The notes: generated by a model from the letters alone, not told the origin. Counted from the stretch's first letter, positions 1 to 7,740 are shown. The stretch is DNA of 12,445 nucleotides from a bacterium (GCA_030629865.1 DAOVOC010000015.1:1-12445); one strand, 5' to 3'. Numbers and translations: made by a program.

Positions 1-723
1 ACAACAGCATTTCGAGCCGATGGAATTTCGGACATTGTTCTAGGCGCAGGCTGGCAGGCAAGTCACTTCCATGAAAACTACTTTATCCACAGAACATCGG
101 GAACAATGAAGGTAGCCCTAATGCTTCCAACTTCAACCATAAACCAACCGCAAGAAGAGCACTTATTCTCGCTCCCACTTGGAAACAACGGCCATTGGGG
201 AGTTAAAGGCCATGCAAATGTCGAATTTGAACTTTCTCCCTATTTTGTTCTGGGCGCCATTGGTGATACAGAAACATTTTTTAGACAAACACGATTTATG
301 AAGCTGAAAACAGACAAAGATCAGTCCGGTCCGTTTATGCTTAAACAAGGTGAAGTAAAAGTTGACCTTGGATCATCATGGAAAGTTGGAACTTACGTTA
401 AAGGTGGAATCGACAAATTTGGGCTCAATCTTCTTGCTGGCTACTCTTACCACTCAAAAGAACAAACCTTATACCAGATGACAAAGAAAGAACTAGCCAA
501 GGAAGTATTCCAAGATGGCATTATCGAAACAGACAAACAACTTGAAGCTTGGAACCAACATTCCATACATGCAATGTTGACAATTGAACCCAAAATTATG
601 GTTGGCCGTGTGGTTCATCCAAAAATCGAATTTTCGTACCACTACCCAATTTGCTTAGAGGCCTGTCCAGATACAAAAATGAGCCGAGGTTCTGCTGGAG
701 CAGCTGTCAATTGGCAGTTTTAA
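1..723 (+). CDS. Probable outer-membrane beta-barrel protein, 5'-truncated by the window edge
   Basis: The frame is open from base 1 to the TAA at 721-723, giving at least 240 residues, so the true start lies before the window; the ATG at 106 is probably internal. The visible part lacks long hydrophobic helices. It has many Gly- and aromatic-rich segments of alternating polarity (for example LGAGWQASHF, WKVGTYVKGGI, FGLNLLAGYSYH, KIEFSYHYPI), which is how transmembrane beta-strands look. The last strand ends in NWQF: a terminal Phe is the classic recognition signal for the BAM outer-membrane assembly machinery. A charged insert around residues 160-185 (KKELAKEVF) could be a surface loop or plug. 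I do not recognise a specific family. Pore, adhesin or surface antigen are all possible. The barrel call is inferred from pattern and the C-terminus. Confidence 0.6.
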   Translation, partial: TTAFRADGISDIVLGAGWQASHFHENYFIHRTSGTMKVALMLPTSTINQPQEEHLFSLPLGNNGHWGVKGHANVEFELSPYFVLGAIGDTETFFRQTRFMKLKTDKDQSGPFMLKQGEVKVDLGSSWKVGTYVKGGIDKFGLNLLAGYSYHSKEQTLYQMTKKELAKEVFQDGIIETDKQLEAWNQHSIHAMLTIEPKIMVGRVVHPKIEFSYHYPICLEACPDTKMSRGSAGAAVNWQF

Positions 724-743
724 CAAGGCAGTCAACACCAAAT

Positions 744-772
744 TTTCCAAAATCATACTTTACTGCTAAAAT
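744..772 (+). promoter_or_regulatory. Predicted promoter for argS
   Basis: TTTCCA at 744-749 (4 of 6 to TTGACA) is followed after 17 bases by TAAAAT at 767-772, preceded by TG at 764-765, which makes an extended -10 (TGCTAAAAT). Transcription would start near 779 and give a leader of about 65 bases. It lies in the 120-base gap behind the outer-membrane protein gene, where a new transcript is expected. Prediction by eye only. Confidence 0.4.
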
Positions 773-843
773 TTTCACATCACCGAGGCATACAATGCGG
801 CATCGGGCTGATATTTGGTATATGTAAATTCAGGGGAATGTGA

Positions 844-2565
844 ATGAACAGCATCGCGTATTTGCGTGAGCATATTGTCACAGTAATTGGCGAAGCTCTC
901 GAGATGGGAGCAGAACAATTAAAAAATGTGACAGTAACCCTCAACACAGATGGCCCAGATGTATTTGGTGATTTTAGTTGCAATGCAGCTATGATCTTGG
1001 CAAAACCTCTCAAAACATCTCCCAGACAAGTTGCCGAACGCATTATCACTACACTTAAATCTGCAGAGATCAAGGGACATCAAAACCCTATTTCAGCCCA
1101 CATCAAAGATGTCACGATTGCTGGTCCTGGATTTGTAAATATTACTTTGACACCAGAAACTTGGCACACAACAGCCCACGAGCTAATTGCGCATCCTAGA
1201 CATTGTTTCCATCTATTTCCAGAAGGAAAAAAATATAATTATTTGGTTGAATTTGTAAGTGCAAACCCAACAGGACCGCTACATCTGGCACATGGCCGAA
1301 ACGCAATCATCGGAGACACACTTTCAAAAGTCCTTACATTTTTAGGACATAAAGTCACCCGCGAATTTTATATCAACGATGCAGGCAGCCAAATTAAAAA
1401 ATTAGGTGAATCATTAAAAGCAAGATGCTTTCAGGCCGCAGGCAAAGAATATTCACTTCCTGAAGGTGGTTACCAAGGTGATTACTTAATTGAAACAGCA
1501 AAAAAATGCTTTAATAAATATGGTAAAGCAATAATTGAAAAATCAGATTCTTTCTTTGCAAAACATGCCAAACAGGAAATGTTTGAACTCATCAAAAAAG
1601 ATCTAGAAATATACGGTATAAGTTTTGACAAATGGTTTTCGGAAGAAACACTTCATAACAACAGTTCAATAGAAGAAATAATAAAACAACTAACAAGTAA
1701 AAATTTGGCATATGAGAAAGATGGTGCAACCTGGTTTAAAGCAACTGAGTATGGCGATGACAAAGACCGCGTACTAAAAAAGGCCGACGGTAGCTATACT
1801 TACATTGCTCCAGATATTGCTTATCACAAAACAAAATTTGATCGTGGTTTTGACAAAATCATCGATATCTTAGGACAAGACCATCATGGTTATGTTCAGC
1901 GCCTCAAAGGCACAATGAAAGCCTTAGGATTTGATGCAGACAAGCTAGAAGTCATTTTGTATCAACTCGTTAGAATGAAAAAAGGCAAAGCATTTGTAAA
2001 AATGTCTAAACGTTCAGGTGCTTTTGAATCTCTTTCTGATGTTATAAAAACTGTCGGCCGCGATGTCGCAAGGTTCTTTTATTTACACCGCAAAGCTGAT
2101 GCACACCTTGAATTCGATCTTGATATAGCACTTAAAAAGAGTGATGCTAACCCTGTTTATTACATTCTATATGCCTATGTTCGCACAGGCAGCCTTCTAA
2201 AAAAAGCTTTAGACATCAAGGAACTCAAAGCTAACGTTACAAGCCTAATGAATGGTTCGCTTGATGAAGCAAATGAAGCACCACACATCCATGACATCAA
2301 TATTGACGAAATCAATTTGCTAAAAAAAATCTGTTCTCTAAGAAGTGTTTTATTAACAATTGCAAACAGCTATCAAACACATCTTTTATCTGTTTATGCA
2401 TACGAACTTGCAAAACAATTCCACTCGTACTACAACGGACACCAAATCATAAATGAAGACGATATTCCGCAATCGAAATGTCGCTTGATGCTAATTGTCC
2501 TGGTAAGAAACACACTTAATTTAACACTGGACTTGCTTGGACTCAGCAAGCCAAAAAAAATGTAG
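844..2565 (+). CDS. argS: Arginyl-tRNA synthetase (class I)
   Basis: Charges tRNA-Arg with arginine in the cytoplasm, using ATP; essential for translation. The protein has 573 residues, the usual length. In order: an N-terminal Add-1 domain (about 1-110, with FGDFSCNAAMILAKPL near 41-56); the catalytic Rossmann domain opening with FVSANPTGPLHLAHGRN, where HLAHG (147-151) is the HIGH signature; the KMSKR ATP loop at 386-390 (class ArgRS often vary this loop, but here it is intact); and the DALR-type helical anticodon-binding domain to the C-terminus, which ends GLSKPKKM much as family members do. The ATG at 844 is chosen because AGGGGA (832-837) sits 6 bases upstream; an ATG at 838 runs directly into TGA. 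It heads the plus-strand run argS-lepA-regulator-htpX-maf. Nothing appears broken or fused. Confidence 0.97.
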   Translation: MNSIAYLREHIVTVIGEALEMGAEQLKNVTVTLNTDGPDVFGDFSCNAAMILAKPLKTSPRQVAERIITTLKSAEIKGHQNPISAHIKDVTIAGPGFVNITLTPETWHTTAHELIAHPRHCFHLFPEGKKYNYLVEFVSANPTGPLHLAHGRNAIIGDTLSKVLTFLGHKVTREFYINDAGSQIKKLGESLKARCFQAAGKEYSLPEGGYQGDYLIETAKKCFNKYGKAIIEKSDSFFAKHAKQEMFELIKKDLEIYGISFDKWFSEETLHNNSSIEEIIKQLTSKNLAYEKDGATWFKATEYGDDKDRVLKKADGSYTYIAPDIAYHKTKFDRGFDKIIDILGQDHHGYVQRLKGTMKALGFDADKLEVILYQLVRMKKGKAFVKMSKRSGAFESLSDVIKTVGRDVARFFYLHRKADAHLEFDLDIALKKSDANPVYYILYAYVRTGSLLKKALDIKELKANVTSLMNGSLDEANEAPHIHDINIDEINLLKKICSLRSVLLTIANSYQTHLLSVYAYELAKQFHSYYNGHQIINEDDIPQSKCRLMLIVLVRNTLNLTLDLLGLSKPKKM

Positions 2566-2638
2566 TTTCTATACGAACAAGGTATCCGCATTGTAGCTTT
2601 CCAAAGACATTGTCAATAGCGAAATAAGGTAAAAACGC

Positions 2639-4453
2639 ATGTCGCACAAAATAGACCTAAAAAAAATTCCTGTAAAACAAATACGCAATTTCTCGATTAT
2701 TGCACACATCGACCATGGCAAATCGACCTTCGCAGACCGCATTTTAGAACAAACAGGAACTATTTCTAAGCGCATCGTTGCAGAACAATTTTTGGACAAA
2801 CTACAAGTTGAAAAAGAACGTGGTATTACTGTTAAAGCACAAACAGCATCAATTTTTTATGATCACAATGGTGTAACATATCTTCTTAACCTTATTGATA
2901 CTCCAGGACATGTTGATTTTAGCTACGAAGTTTCACGCTCATTGTATGCCTGCCAAGGAGCAGTGCTGCTTGTCGACGCTGCACAAGGCGTACAAGCACA
3001 AACAATGGCAAACTTTTTTCTGGCCTTCGAACAGGATTTAACTATTATTTCAGTCCTAAACAAAGTCGATCTTCCCAATGCAGATCCAGAACGTGCAAAA
3101 GAAGAAATTCAACAATGTTTTGATATAGAGCCAAACAAAGTTTTGTCGTGCTCTGCCAAAACAGGCATAGGCGTTGATGATGTTCTAAAAGCTATTGTCG
3201 AGGATGTCCCATCTCCAGGTGGCAATGAAGAAAAACCACTTAAAGCGCTTCTGTTCGATTCTTGGTTTGATGAATATCGCGGCGTTGTATGCATGATCGA
3301 AATAATCGACGGCTCACTAAAATCTGGTGAAAAAATCACTTCAGCACATTCAAAGCAATCATACGAAGTTCTTGAGCTGGGTCTTATGCACCCAGGGCCA
3401 GTACCAACAGGGTGCTTATACACCGGACAAGTTGGATACCTGATCACCGGAATGAAAGACGTTAGAGATGCCCGAATTGGCGACACGCTTTATCACACAA
3501 GCAAACCAGTCAAATCGCTTCCAGGATTTAAGCCTGCAAAAGCAATGGTTTTTGCAGGGATTTATGCTGTCGACGCCTCTGATTACGACATCCTGAGGGA
3601 CGCCGTAGAAAAATTAACGTTAAATGACCCAAGTGTACATGTTGAAAAAGAAAATTCTGGAGCACTCGGCTTCGGTTTTCGTTGCGGCTTTTTGGGTATG
3701 CTTCACATGGAAGTTTTTACTCAACGGCTGCAACAAGAATACAATGTTTCAATTATTTCAACCGCTCCAACTGTATGCTACAAAGTAATTTTACGCGATG
3801 GAAACGAATTAATGGTCGACAATCCAAGTAATTTTCCTGATGCAGGACAAATCGACCGCGTACTCGAGCCAACCGTAAAAGCAACAATAATAAGTCCAAA
3901 TAAATATCTTGGAAATATAATTACTCTATGCCAAGAAAGACGGGGAATCCAAACAAATCTTTCTTACCTAAGCGAAGATCGCGCCCTATTGATGTATTCA
4001 CTCCCTCTTTCTGAAATTGTGACTGATTTTTACGACAAATTAAAATCAGTCACCGCTGGCTATGCCAGTTTTGATTACGAAGAAAGCGAATACCAAGCAG
4101 CATCAATGGTTAAGATGAATATTTTACTCAACGGAAAACAAGTTGATGCACTTTCCATGATTGTGCACAAAAACAAATCGCATACCGAAGGGCGAGAACT
4201 AGTATCAAAATTGAAAAAATTCATTCATCGCCAACTATTCGAAGTTGCTATTCAAGCAGCTCTCGGAGGCAAAATCATTGCCAGAGAAACAGTTTCAGCA
4301 ATGAGAAAAAATGTAACTGCCAAATGTTACGGCGGTGATATGACCAGAAAACGAAAACTTTTGGAAAAACAAAAAGAGGGTAAAAAACGCATGAAGCGCA
4401 TTGGCAACGTTGAACTTTCTCAAGAAGCCTTCCTTGCAGTTCTAAAAAAATAG
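2639..4453 (+). CDS. lepA: Elongation factor 4 (LepA), GUF1-like in sequence
   Basis: Ribosome-associated translational GTPase that acts on stalled or mistranslocated ribosomes and in ribosome assembly, often under stress. It has 604 residues, full length. The G domain shows AHIDHGKST (22-30, P loop), RGIT (61-64, switch I), DTPGH (87-91) and NKVD (141-144). The EF-G-like domains follow, including the family stretch GALGFGFRCGFLGMLHMEV, and the C-terminal domain specific to LepA ends in a Lys/Arg-rich segment (YGGDMTRKRKLLEKQKEGKK). The switch region reads LDKLQVEKERGITVKAQ (from residue 52), closer as I recall it to mitochondrial GUF1 than to typical bacterial LepA (LDSMDLERERGITIKAQ). A TAAGG-type site lies about 9 bases before the ATG. 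It follows argS by 73 bases and precedes the regulator gene by 16. Confidence 0.97.
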   Translation: MSHKIDLKKIPVKQIRNFSIIAHIDHGKSTFADRILEQTGTISKRIVAEQFLDKLQVEKERGITVKAQTASIFYDHNGVTYLLNLIDTPGHVDFSYEVSRSLYACQGAVLLVDAAQGVQAQTMANFFLAFEQDLTIISVLNKVDLPNADPERAKEEIQQCFDIEPNKVLSCSAKTGIGVDDVLKAIVEDVPSPGGNEEKPLKALLFDSWFDEYRGVVCMIEIIDGSLKSGEKITSAHSKQSYEVLELGLMHPGPVPTGCLYTGQVGYLITGMKDVRDARIGDTLYHTSKPVKSLPGFKPAKAMVFAGIYAVDASDYDILRDAVEKLTLNDPSVHVEKENSGALGFGFRCGFLGMLHMEVFTQRLQQEYNVSIISTAPTVCYKVILRDGNELMVDNPSNFPDAGQIDRVLEPTVKATIISPNKYLGNIITLCQERRGIQTNLSYLSEDRALLMYSLPLSEIVTDFYDKLKSVTAGYASFDYEESEYQAASMVKMNILLNGKQVDALSMIVHKNKSHTEGRELVSKLKKFIHRQLFEVAIQAALGGKIIARETVSAMRKNVTAKCYGGDMTRKRKLLEKQKEGKKRMKRIGNVELSQEAFLAVLKK

Positions 4454-4469
4454 GGAGTGGGAGACAGTT

Positions 4470-4934
4470 ATGAAACGTCGTAAAAAAGGTGCATACTCGA
4501 TTTCTGTTGTCGCAGAAATGTTTGGTGTTCACCAACAAACCGTTCGTCTTTATGAAAAAGAGGGACTAATTAACCCACATCGTTCGAGCGGTAACACTAG
4601 GCAATTTACAGAAGAAGATGTAGACCAACTAGAAGAAATCATTTATCTCACCCATAAACTTGGCGTAAACATATCTGGCGTTAACGTCATTTTAAAACTT
4701 CAAAAGAAAATCAAAAGGCTACAAACACAAATGAATAAATTGTTTGAACAAACAAATGAACAACTGGAAGAAGATAGCCAGAGAATGAAGCAGGACGTAA
4801 AAAGTAGCGCGCAACGTCTTTTGAAAATAAAAAACGAACAAAAACAAATTTCAGACAAAAAAATAGAGGAACCAACTGAAGGGAACGTTCAAGACGTATC
4901 TTACGAAGAATGGGATCTCGACTACAACGAATAG
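4470..4934 (+). CDS. MerR-family transcriptional regulator, HspR-like
   Basis: DNA-binding regulator of 154 residues. The N-terminal winged helix-turn-helix (about 8-75) reads SISVVAEMFGVHQQTVRLYEKEGLI, then GNTRQFTEEDVDQLEEI and LGVNISGVNVILKL. The last stretch matches the HspR hallmark GVNLAGVxxILEL, so HspR, the repressor of dnaK/clpB-type heat-shock genes, is the best relative. Residues 76-130 form a long charged helix, probably a dimerising coiled coil, and the protein ends in an acidic aromatic tail, YEEWDLDYNE. No metal-binding Cys are present, which argues against a metal-sensing MerR. The start has GGGAG (4459-4463) 6 bases upstream. The gene begins 16 bases after lepA, so it is likely read with it, and htpX follows after 84 bases. 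In HspR systems DnaK is the co-repressor; no dnaK is in this window. Confidence 0.8.
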   Translation: MKRRKKGAYSISVVAEMFGVHQQTVRLYEKEGLINPHRSSGNTRQFTEEDVDQLEEIIYLTHKLGVNISGVNVILKLQKKIKRLQTQMNKLFEQTNEQLEEDSQRMKQDVKSSAQRLLKIKNEQKQISDKKIEEPTEGNVQDVSYEEWDLDYNE

Positions 4935-4939
4935 TCAGC

Positions 4940-4962
4940 TTGACAATCTAACTAAATCGTCA
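4940..4962. promoter_or_regulatory. Candidate operator: 22-base imperfect palindrome with overlapping -35 box
   Basis: From 4941 to 4962 the sequence pairs with its own reverse complement at 8 of 11 positions: TGAC, AT and TA on the left mirror TA, AT and GTCA on the right. A perfect TTGACA (4940-4945) overlaps the left arm. I could not find a convincing -10 at normal spacing. It is not the classic HAIR box of HspR (CTTGAG arms with a 7-9 base spacer), although the outer arms CTTGAC and GTCAG are reminiscent. Its place between an HspR-like gene and a heat-shock protease gene is what makes it a candidate. It may be chance. Confidence 0.3.
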
Positions 4963-5006
4963 GACCATAAGAATGTATTAAGACTTTGGACAAATCCCTT
5001 TTTCTT

Positions 5007-5012
5007 AAGGAG
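5007..5012 (+). promoter_or_regulatory. Ribosome binding site that fixes the htpX start
   Basis: AAGGAG, ending 6 bases before the ATG at 5019. This strong site favours 5019 over an in-frame TTG at 4986, which would place the binding site inside the coding region and add 11 charged residues ahead of the first membrane helix. Confidence 0.8.
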
Positions 5013-5018
5013 ATAGCC

Positions 5019-5864
5019 ATGTTCTGGAATCGTTTTAAAACCGTAATTTTTCTTACAACACTAAGCGCACTTCTGCTAGTAGCAGGACAAGCAATAGGTG
5101 GAACCACAGGACTACATTTTGCCGTAATTTTTGCACTCGTAATGAATTTTGGCAGCTATTTTTTTGCCGACAAAATCGTACTCAAAATGTATTCAGCACA
5201 ACCTCTCGATGAACACAAGTACAAATATGTACATGAGATGGTAGAGGAACTGTGCGACAGAGCCAACCTTCCAAAGCCAAAGCTTTGGCTAATTCCAAGC
5301 AACATCGCTAACGCATTTGCCACAGGCAGAAATCCTAAGCATTCATCAGTAGCTGTTACAGAAGGTATTTTAAACATGCTAGACGAAAGTGAACTGCAAG
5401 GCGTTTTGGCCCACGAGCTTTCGCACGTTAAAAATCGCGACATCCTTATTTCAACAATCGCCGCAACCATTGCGATGGCAATCGGTTACATCGCAAGCAT
5501 GCTTAGATGGTCACTCATCTTTGGAGGCAAAAACCGAAATAGCAACGGCATTGGAGCAATTGCAACCATAATTCTTATGCCGATTGCAGCAACACTTATT
5601 CAATTTGCAATCTCCCGTTCTCGCGAATTTATGGCAGATGAAACTGGCGCAAAAATAAGCCAAAACCCCCTAGGCCTCGCTTCTGCACTGAGAAAAATCT
5701 CAGATGGACCAAAAGTGCAACCATCTTCACAAGCAATGATGGCAACAGAAAATATGTTTATAATCAATCCGTTTTCAAAAAAGGGTTTTATTAAATTATT
5801 TTCCACACATCCACCAACTGAAGACCGCATAGCACGACTCGAAAAGATGGTTCATCAACTCTAA
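5019..5864 (+). CDS. htpX: HtpX-type membrane zinc metalloprotease (M48)
   Basis: Inner-membrane endoprotease that degrades misfolded or damaged membrane proteins, usually induced by heat or envelope stress and working beside FtsH. With the ATG at 5019 it has 281 residues, a normal length. Two N-terminal membrane helices (about 9-27 and 32-50) are followed by the cytoplasmic protease domain with NAFATGRNPKHSSVAVTEGIL, the zinc motif HELSH (132-136), two further hydrophobic segments (about 143-160 and 177-197), then SRSREFMADETGA, where E203 is the likely third zinc ligand. THPPTEDRIARL near the end is also standard. All catalytic residues are present. It follows the HspR-like regulator, which may control it, and is followed 10 bases later by maf, probably in the same transcript. 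Confidence 0.95.
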   Translation: MFWNRFKTVIFLTTLSALLLVAGQAIGGTTGLHFAVIFALVMNFGSYFFADKIVLKMYSAQPLDEHKYKYVHEMVEELCDRANLPKPKLWLIPSNIANAFATGRNPKHSSVAVTEGILNMLDESELQGVLAHELSHVKNRDILISTIAATIAMAIGYIASMLRWSLIFGGKNRNSNGIGAIATIILMPIAATLIQFAISRSREFMADETGAKISQNPLGLASALRKISDGPKVQPSSQAMMATENMFIINPFSKKGFIKLFSTHPPTEDRIARLEKMVHQL

Positions 5865-5874
5865 GAAAGCAACC

Positions 5875-6489
5875 ATGAAGAACACGCTGCACTTAGCATC
5901 AGGATCAGTAACTCGCCGCAAGCTTTTGGAAGAATCAAACATTCCATACAAAATCATAAAGCAGCATTCAGATGAACCTGAAATCGAAACAAACTCTGCA
6001 ACAGAGCAAGTTCTGCACCTTTCCGCAGACAAAATAAAATGCGTAGACATGGAAGGCATCGACAAAACTATCGATGCCTTCATTATTACTGCCGACACGC
6101 TCGTGCAAACCTGCAAAACCAGTCAAATATTTGGAAAACCACGCGATATTCAACATGCAAAATATATGATGAAAACAATGCGAGAAGAGGCGGTTGACGT
6201 CATAACCGGCTGCTACTTAGAAAAAAAACATTGGAACGGCACGCAGTGGCAAACAGTTGCATGCAAACAATGGACAACTAAAGCAACCCTTGAGTTGCAT
6301 ATTCCAGAAGGACACGAAGAAGAATTTATTAAAATCATGCCAATCTCACTGCACGCATGCGGAGGAACGATTGTCGAAGGCTATGGCCAACAATTTTTAA
6401 AATCAATCCAAGGTTCTTATTCTTCTCTTCTTGGCCTACCAATGTATGAGCTTAAGGAGATGCTAAGAACACTTGGTTTCTATAAATAA
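5875..6489 (+). CDS. maf: Maf-family nucleoside triphosphate pyrophosphatase
   Basis: Hydrolyses non-canonical or modified nucleoside triphosphates (dTTP/UTP or m7GTP, depending on subfamily) to the monophosphate; overexpression blocks septum formation in some bacteria. It has 204 residues. Family marks in order: LASGSVTRRKLLEES (phosphate-binding ASxSxxR, from residue 7), DEPEIE near 33, ITADTLV with catalytic-type D74, IFGKPRD, VITGCYL, and the closing block GYGQQFLKSIQGSYSSLLGLP. The family's usual LGKP is IFGKP here, and the segment CYLEKKHWNGTQW is a slightly long loop. I cannot assign the substrate subfamily. The start has only a weak purine stretch (AAGAAAG) in the 10-base gap after htpX, so translational coupling to htpX is plausible. 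Last gene of the plus-strand run; it converges with the next gene across 32 bases. Confidence 0.9.
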   Translation: MKNTLHLASGSVTRRKLLEESNIPYKIIKQHSDEPEIETNSATEQVLHLSADKIKCVDMEGIDKTIDAFIITADTLVQTCKTSQIFGKPRDIQHAKYMMKTMREEAVDVITGCYLEKKHWNGTQWQTVACKQWTTKATLELHIPEGHEEEFIKIMPISLHACGGTIVEGYGQQFLKSIQGSYSSLLGLPMYELKEMLRTLGFYK

Positions 6490-6521
6490 AACAAGTGTGA
6501 CCTTGCAATTAGACTGTAATT

Positions 6522-7169
6522 CTATTTACGTTTTTTAACAAAACCATGTCCTAATAAAATTATTTTCGCATTGCGATCACAAACAAGTTTTGCATAAAGC
6601 ATTTTTGAGTATTTTTTTGCAACCTCATTAGAATTATTCTCTTGGACTATCTCAAAAACGCTATTTTTAAAAAAGGCCTTAAATTCGTTTTTCAGATACT
6701 TACAGTAAGTATAGAGTTCATATATGTCACTCCAATTTTCTTTAGTCCCCATAATCCAGACAGCATCATTCAGTTCATGAATCCAGATTCCCTTTATACA
6801 TTTTTTTGTTCCAAAAACGCTTCCATTTATTTCTACAAACAATGGATTTGGTTTTCTGGATGAATCTACAACCAGATAATCCATTTTTGGAACCTCTAAT
6901 GCAATCTGCCGATTTAAAGCAGTATTTGCGCAAAATATATCAATAAGACCTGCGCTTACAATTTTTATTTCAGGAGGTAATACAGAACGAAATTTAGAGC
7001 AAATTTTACAAACCAGTTGTCGAGGTATACATCTAACAAGCAGTCCTGTGTCCAGTCCAGCTATAATATTAGAGCCTAATTCTTTAAAGTCATTCATACA
7101 CCCAGCAGGTACCGACAAAAAAATCATAAAAATATAAGCAGAAATTCTAAATTTCAAATTTGAGTTCAT
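6522..7169 (-). CDS. Unrecognised exported, Cys-rich protein, possible lipoprotein
   Basis: From the ATG at 7169 it has 215 residues. The N-terminus (KFRIS, then AYIFMIFLSVPAGC) is a signal peptide: basic residues, a hydrophobic core and a Cys at position 24. The Cys could be lipid-modified, but Pro at -3 is a poor lipobox, so cleavage by signal peptidase I or retention as an anchor are alternatives. The mature part has about eight Cys in all, including LVCKIC, which suggests disulfides outside the cytoplasm, and a basic end (HGFVKKRK). Segments such as YLVVDSSRKPNPLFVEING look like a compact alpha/beta domain. I recognise no family and find no catalytic motif I trust. An in-frame ATG at 7193 exists, but the ribosome binding site and signal peptide favour 7169. 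It stands alone on its strand, convergent with maf. Confidence 0.65.
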   Translation of the reverse strand: MNSNLKFRISAYIFMIFLSVPAGCMNDFKELGSNIIAGLDTGLLVRCIPRQLVCKICSKFRSVLPPEIKIVSAGLIDIFCANTALNRQIALEVPKMDYLVVDSSRKPNPLFVEINGSVFGTKKCIKGIWIHELNDAVWIMGTKENWSDIYELYTYCKYLKNEFKAFFKNSVFEIVQENNSNEVAKKYSKMLYAKLVCDRNAKIILLGHGFVKKRK

Positions 7170-7175
7170 AACTTT

Positions 7176-7179
7176 TCCT
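7176..7179 (-). promoter_or_regulatory. Ribosome binding site that fixes the start at 7169
   Basis: On the minus strand AGGA lies 6 bases before the ATG at 7169. The alternative ATG at 7193 has only a weak GAAG ahead of it and would put eight extra residues before the signal peptide. Confidence 0.55.
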
Positions 7180-7220
7180 AAGTAAGTATTCATAACTTCA
7201 TATGCTTCATATCTTTCAAA

Positions 7221-7250
7221 ATAATATTTCTTTCTCGATTAAAAGCCCAA
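7221..7250 (-). promoter_or_regulatory. Predicted promoter for the exported Cys-rich protein gene
   Basis: Minus strand: TTGGGC (7250-7245) and TATTAT (7226-7221) with an 18-base spacer; the -10 matches 5 of 6, the -35 only about 3 of 6. The start would be near 7214. A small hairpin, ATATG-AAG-CATAT (7212-7200), follows at once. Prediction by eye. Confidence 0.3.
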
Positions 7251-7299
7251 ATAACAACAGACACAATTGAATGGAAATTTAAAGCCTTTTATTTAAACT

Positions 7300-7740
7300 T
7301 CAACACAAAGCTTCTTCACCATGTGCATGCCAATTTTTAAGAAGTTTTTTTAAAAGTGCTTCACGCGCTTCGTTGGAACCTTCACGCAAAAGTGCTGATT
7401 TTGCCTGTTGAACACTGAGCCATACAACATCCGGATCAAAGCTACTCTGGTCAAGATGTTCGATCGTCATGGCAAATTGCTTGTTAATTCCACCATTATC
7501 CTTATCATCATCGCCAAGCTTTTCAACTAAAGATTCTTCTAAAAATTCCAAAAGACCCATGACAACTTTATGAACATATAAAGCAATAGTTTCTGGGTTT
7601 GCATCTTCGAAAGAATTATCTGTCACAAGACCCTGCTCAACCGATTCTTTAACAAATGTCTGCATAGTTTCTTTTTTGTTTTTTAACAACCATTCTAAAA
7701 GGCTCACCAATTCTAACGAAAGAGAAAGAGTAGCGCTCAT
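7300..7740 (-). CDS. Unrecognised small acidic helical protein
   Basis: A protein of 146 residues with no signal peptide, no membrane helix and no motif I recognise. It looks almost wholly alpha-helical: LSLSLELVSLLEWLLKNKKET at the start, an amphipathic stretch VHKVVMGLLEFLEESLVEKL in the middle, an acidic linker (GDDDKDNGG), and AREALLKKLLKNWHAHGEEALC at the end. Leu-rich amphipathic helices suggest a cytoplasmic helical bundle or a subunit that binds a partner. The start is well supported: AGGAG lies 6 bases before the ATG. It has its own predicted promoter and sits after dprA on the same strand, 108 bases away, so a shared transcript is possible but a functional link to dprA is not shown. 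Confidence 0.7.
   Translation of the reverse strand: MSATLSLSLELVSLLEWLLKNKKETMQTFVKESVEQGLVTDNSFEDANPETIALYVHKVVMGLLEFLEESLVEKLGDDDKDNGGINKQFAMTIEHLDQSSFDPDVVWLSVQQAKSALLREGSNEAREALLKKLLKNWHAHGEEALC

Noticed and set aside
838..843. ATG at 838 as the argS start
   Set aside because: It is followed directly by TGA; the ATG at 844 gives the full protein with a properly spaced binding site.
4986..5018. Upstream in-frame TTG as the htpX start
   Set aside because: It would bury the strong AAGGAG site in the coding region and add 11 residues not typical of HtpX; the ATG at 5019 fits both signal and length.
6507..6521. AATTA/TAATT hairpin between maf and the convergent gene as a bidirectional terminator
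   Set aside because: Five AT pairs only, with the T run 9 bases away; too weak to call.
6783..6797. HELND in the exported Cys-rich protein as a broken HExxH zinc-protease motif
   Set aside because: The second His is Asp, no third ligand block is clear, and the surrounding sequence does not match M48 proteases; resemblance is only four residues.
7170..7193. ATG at 7193 as start of the exported protein
   Set aside because: Weak binding site, and it adds eight residues before a normal signal peptide; 7169 is better.
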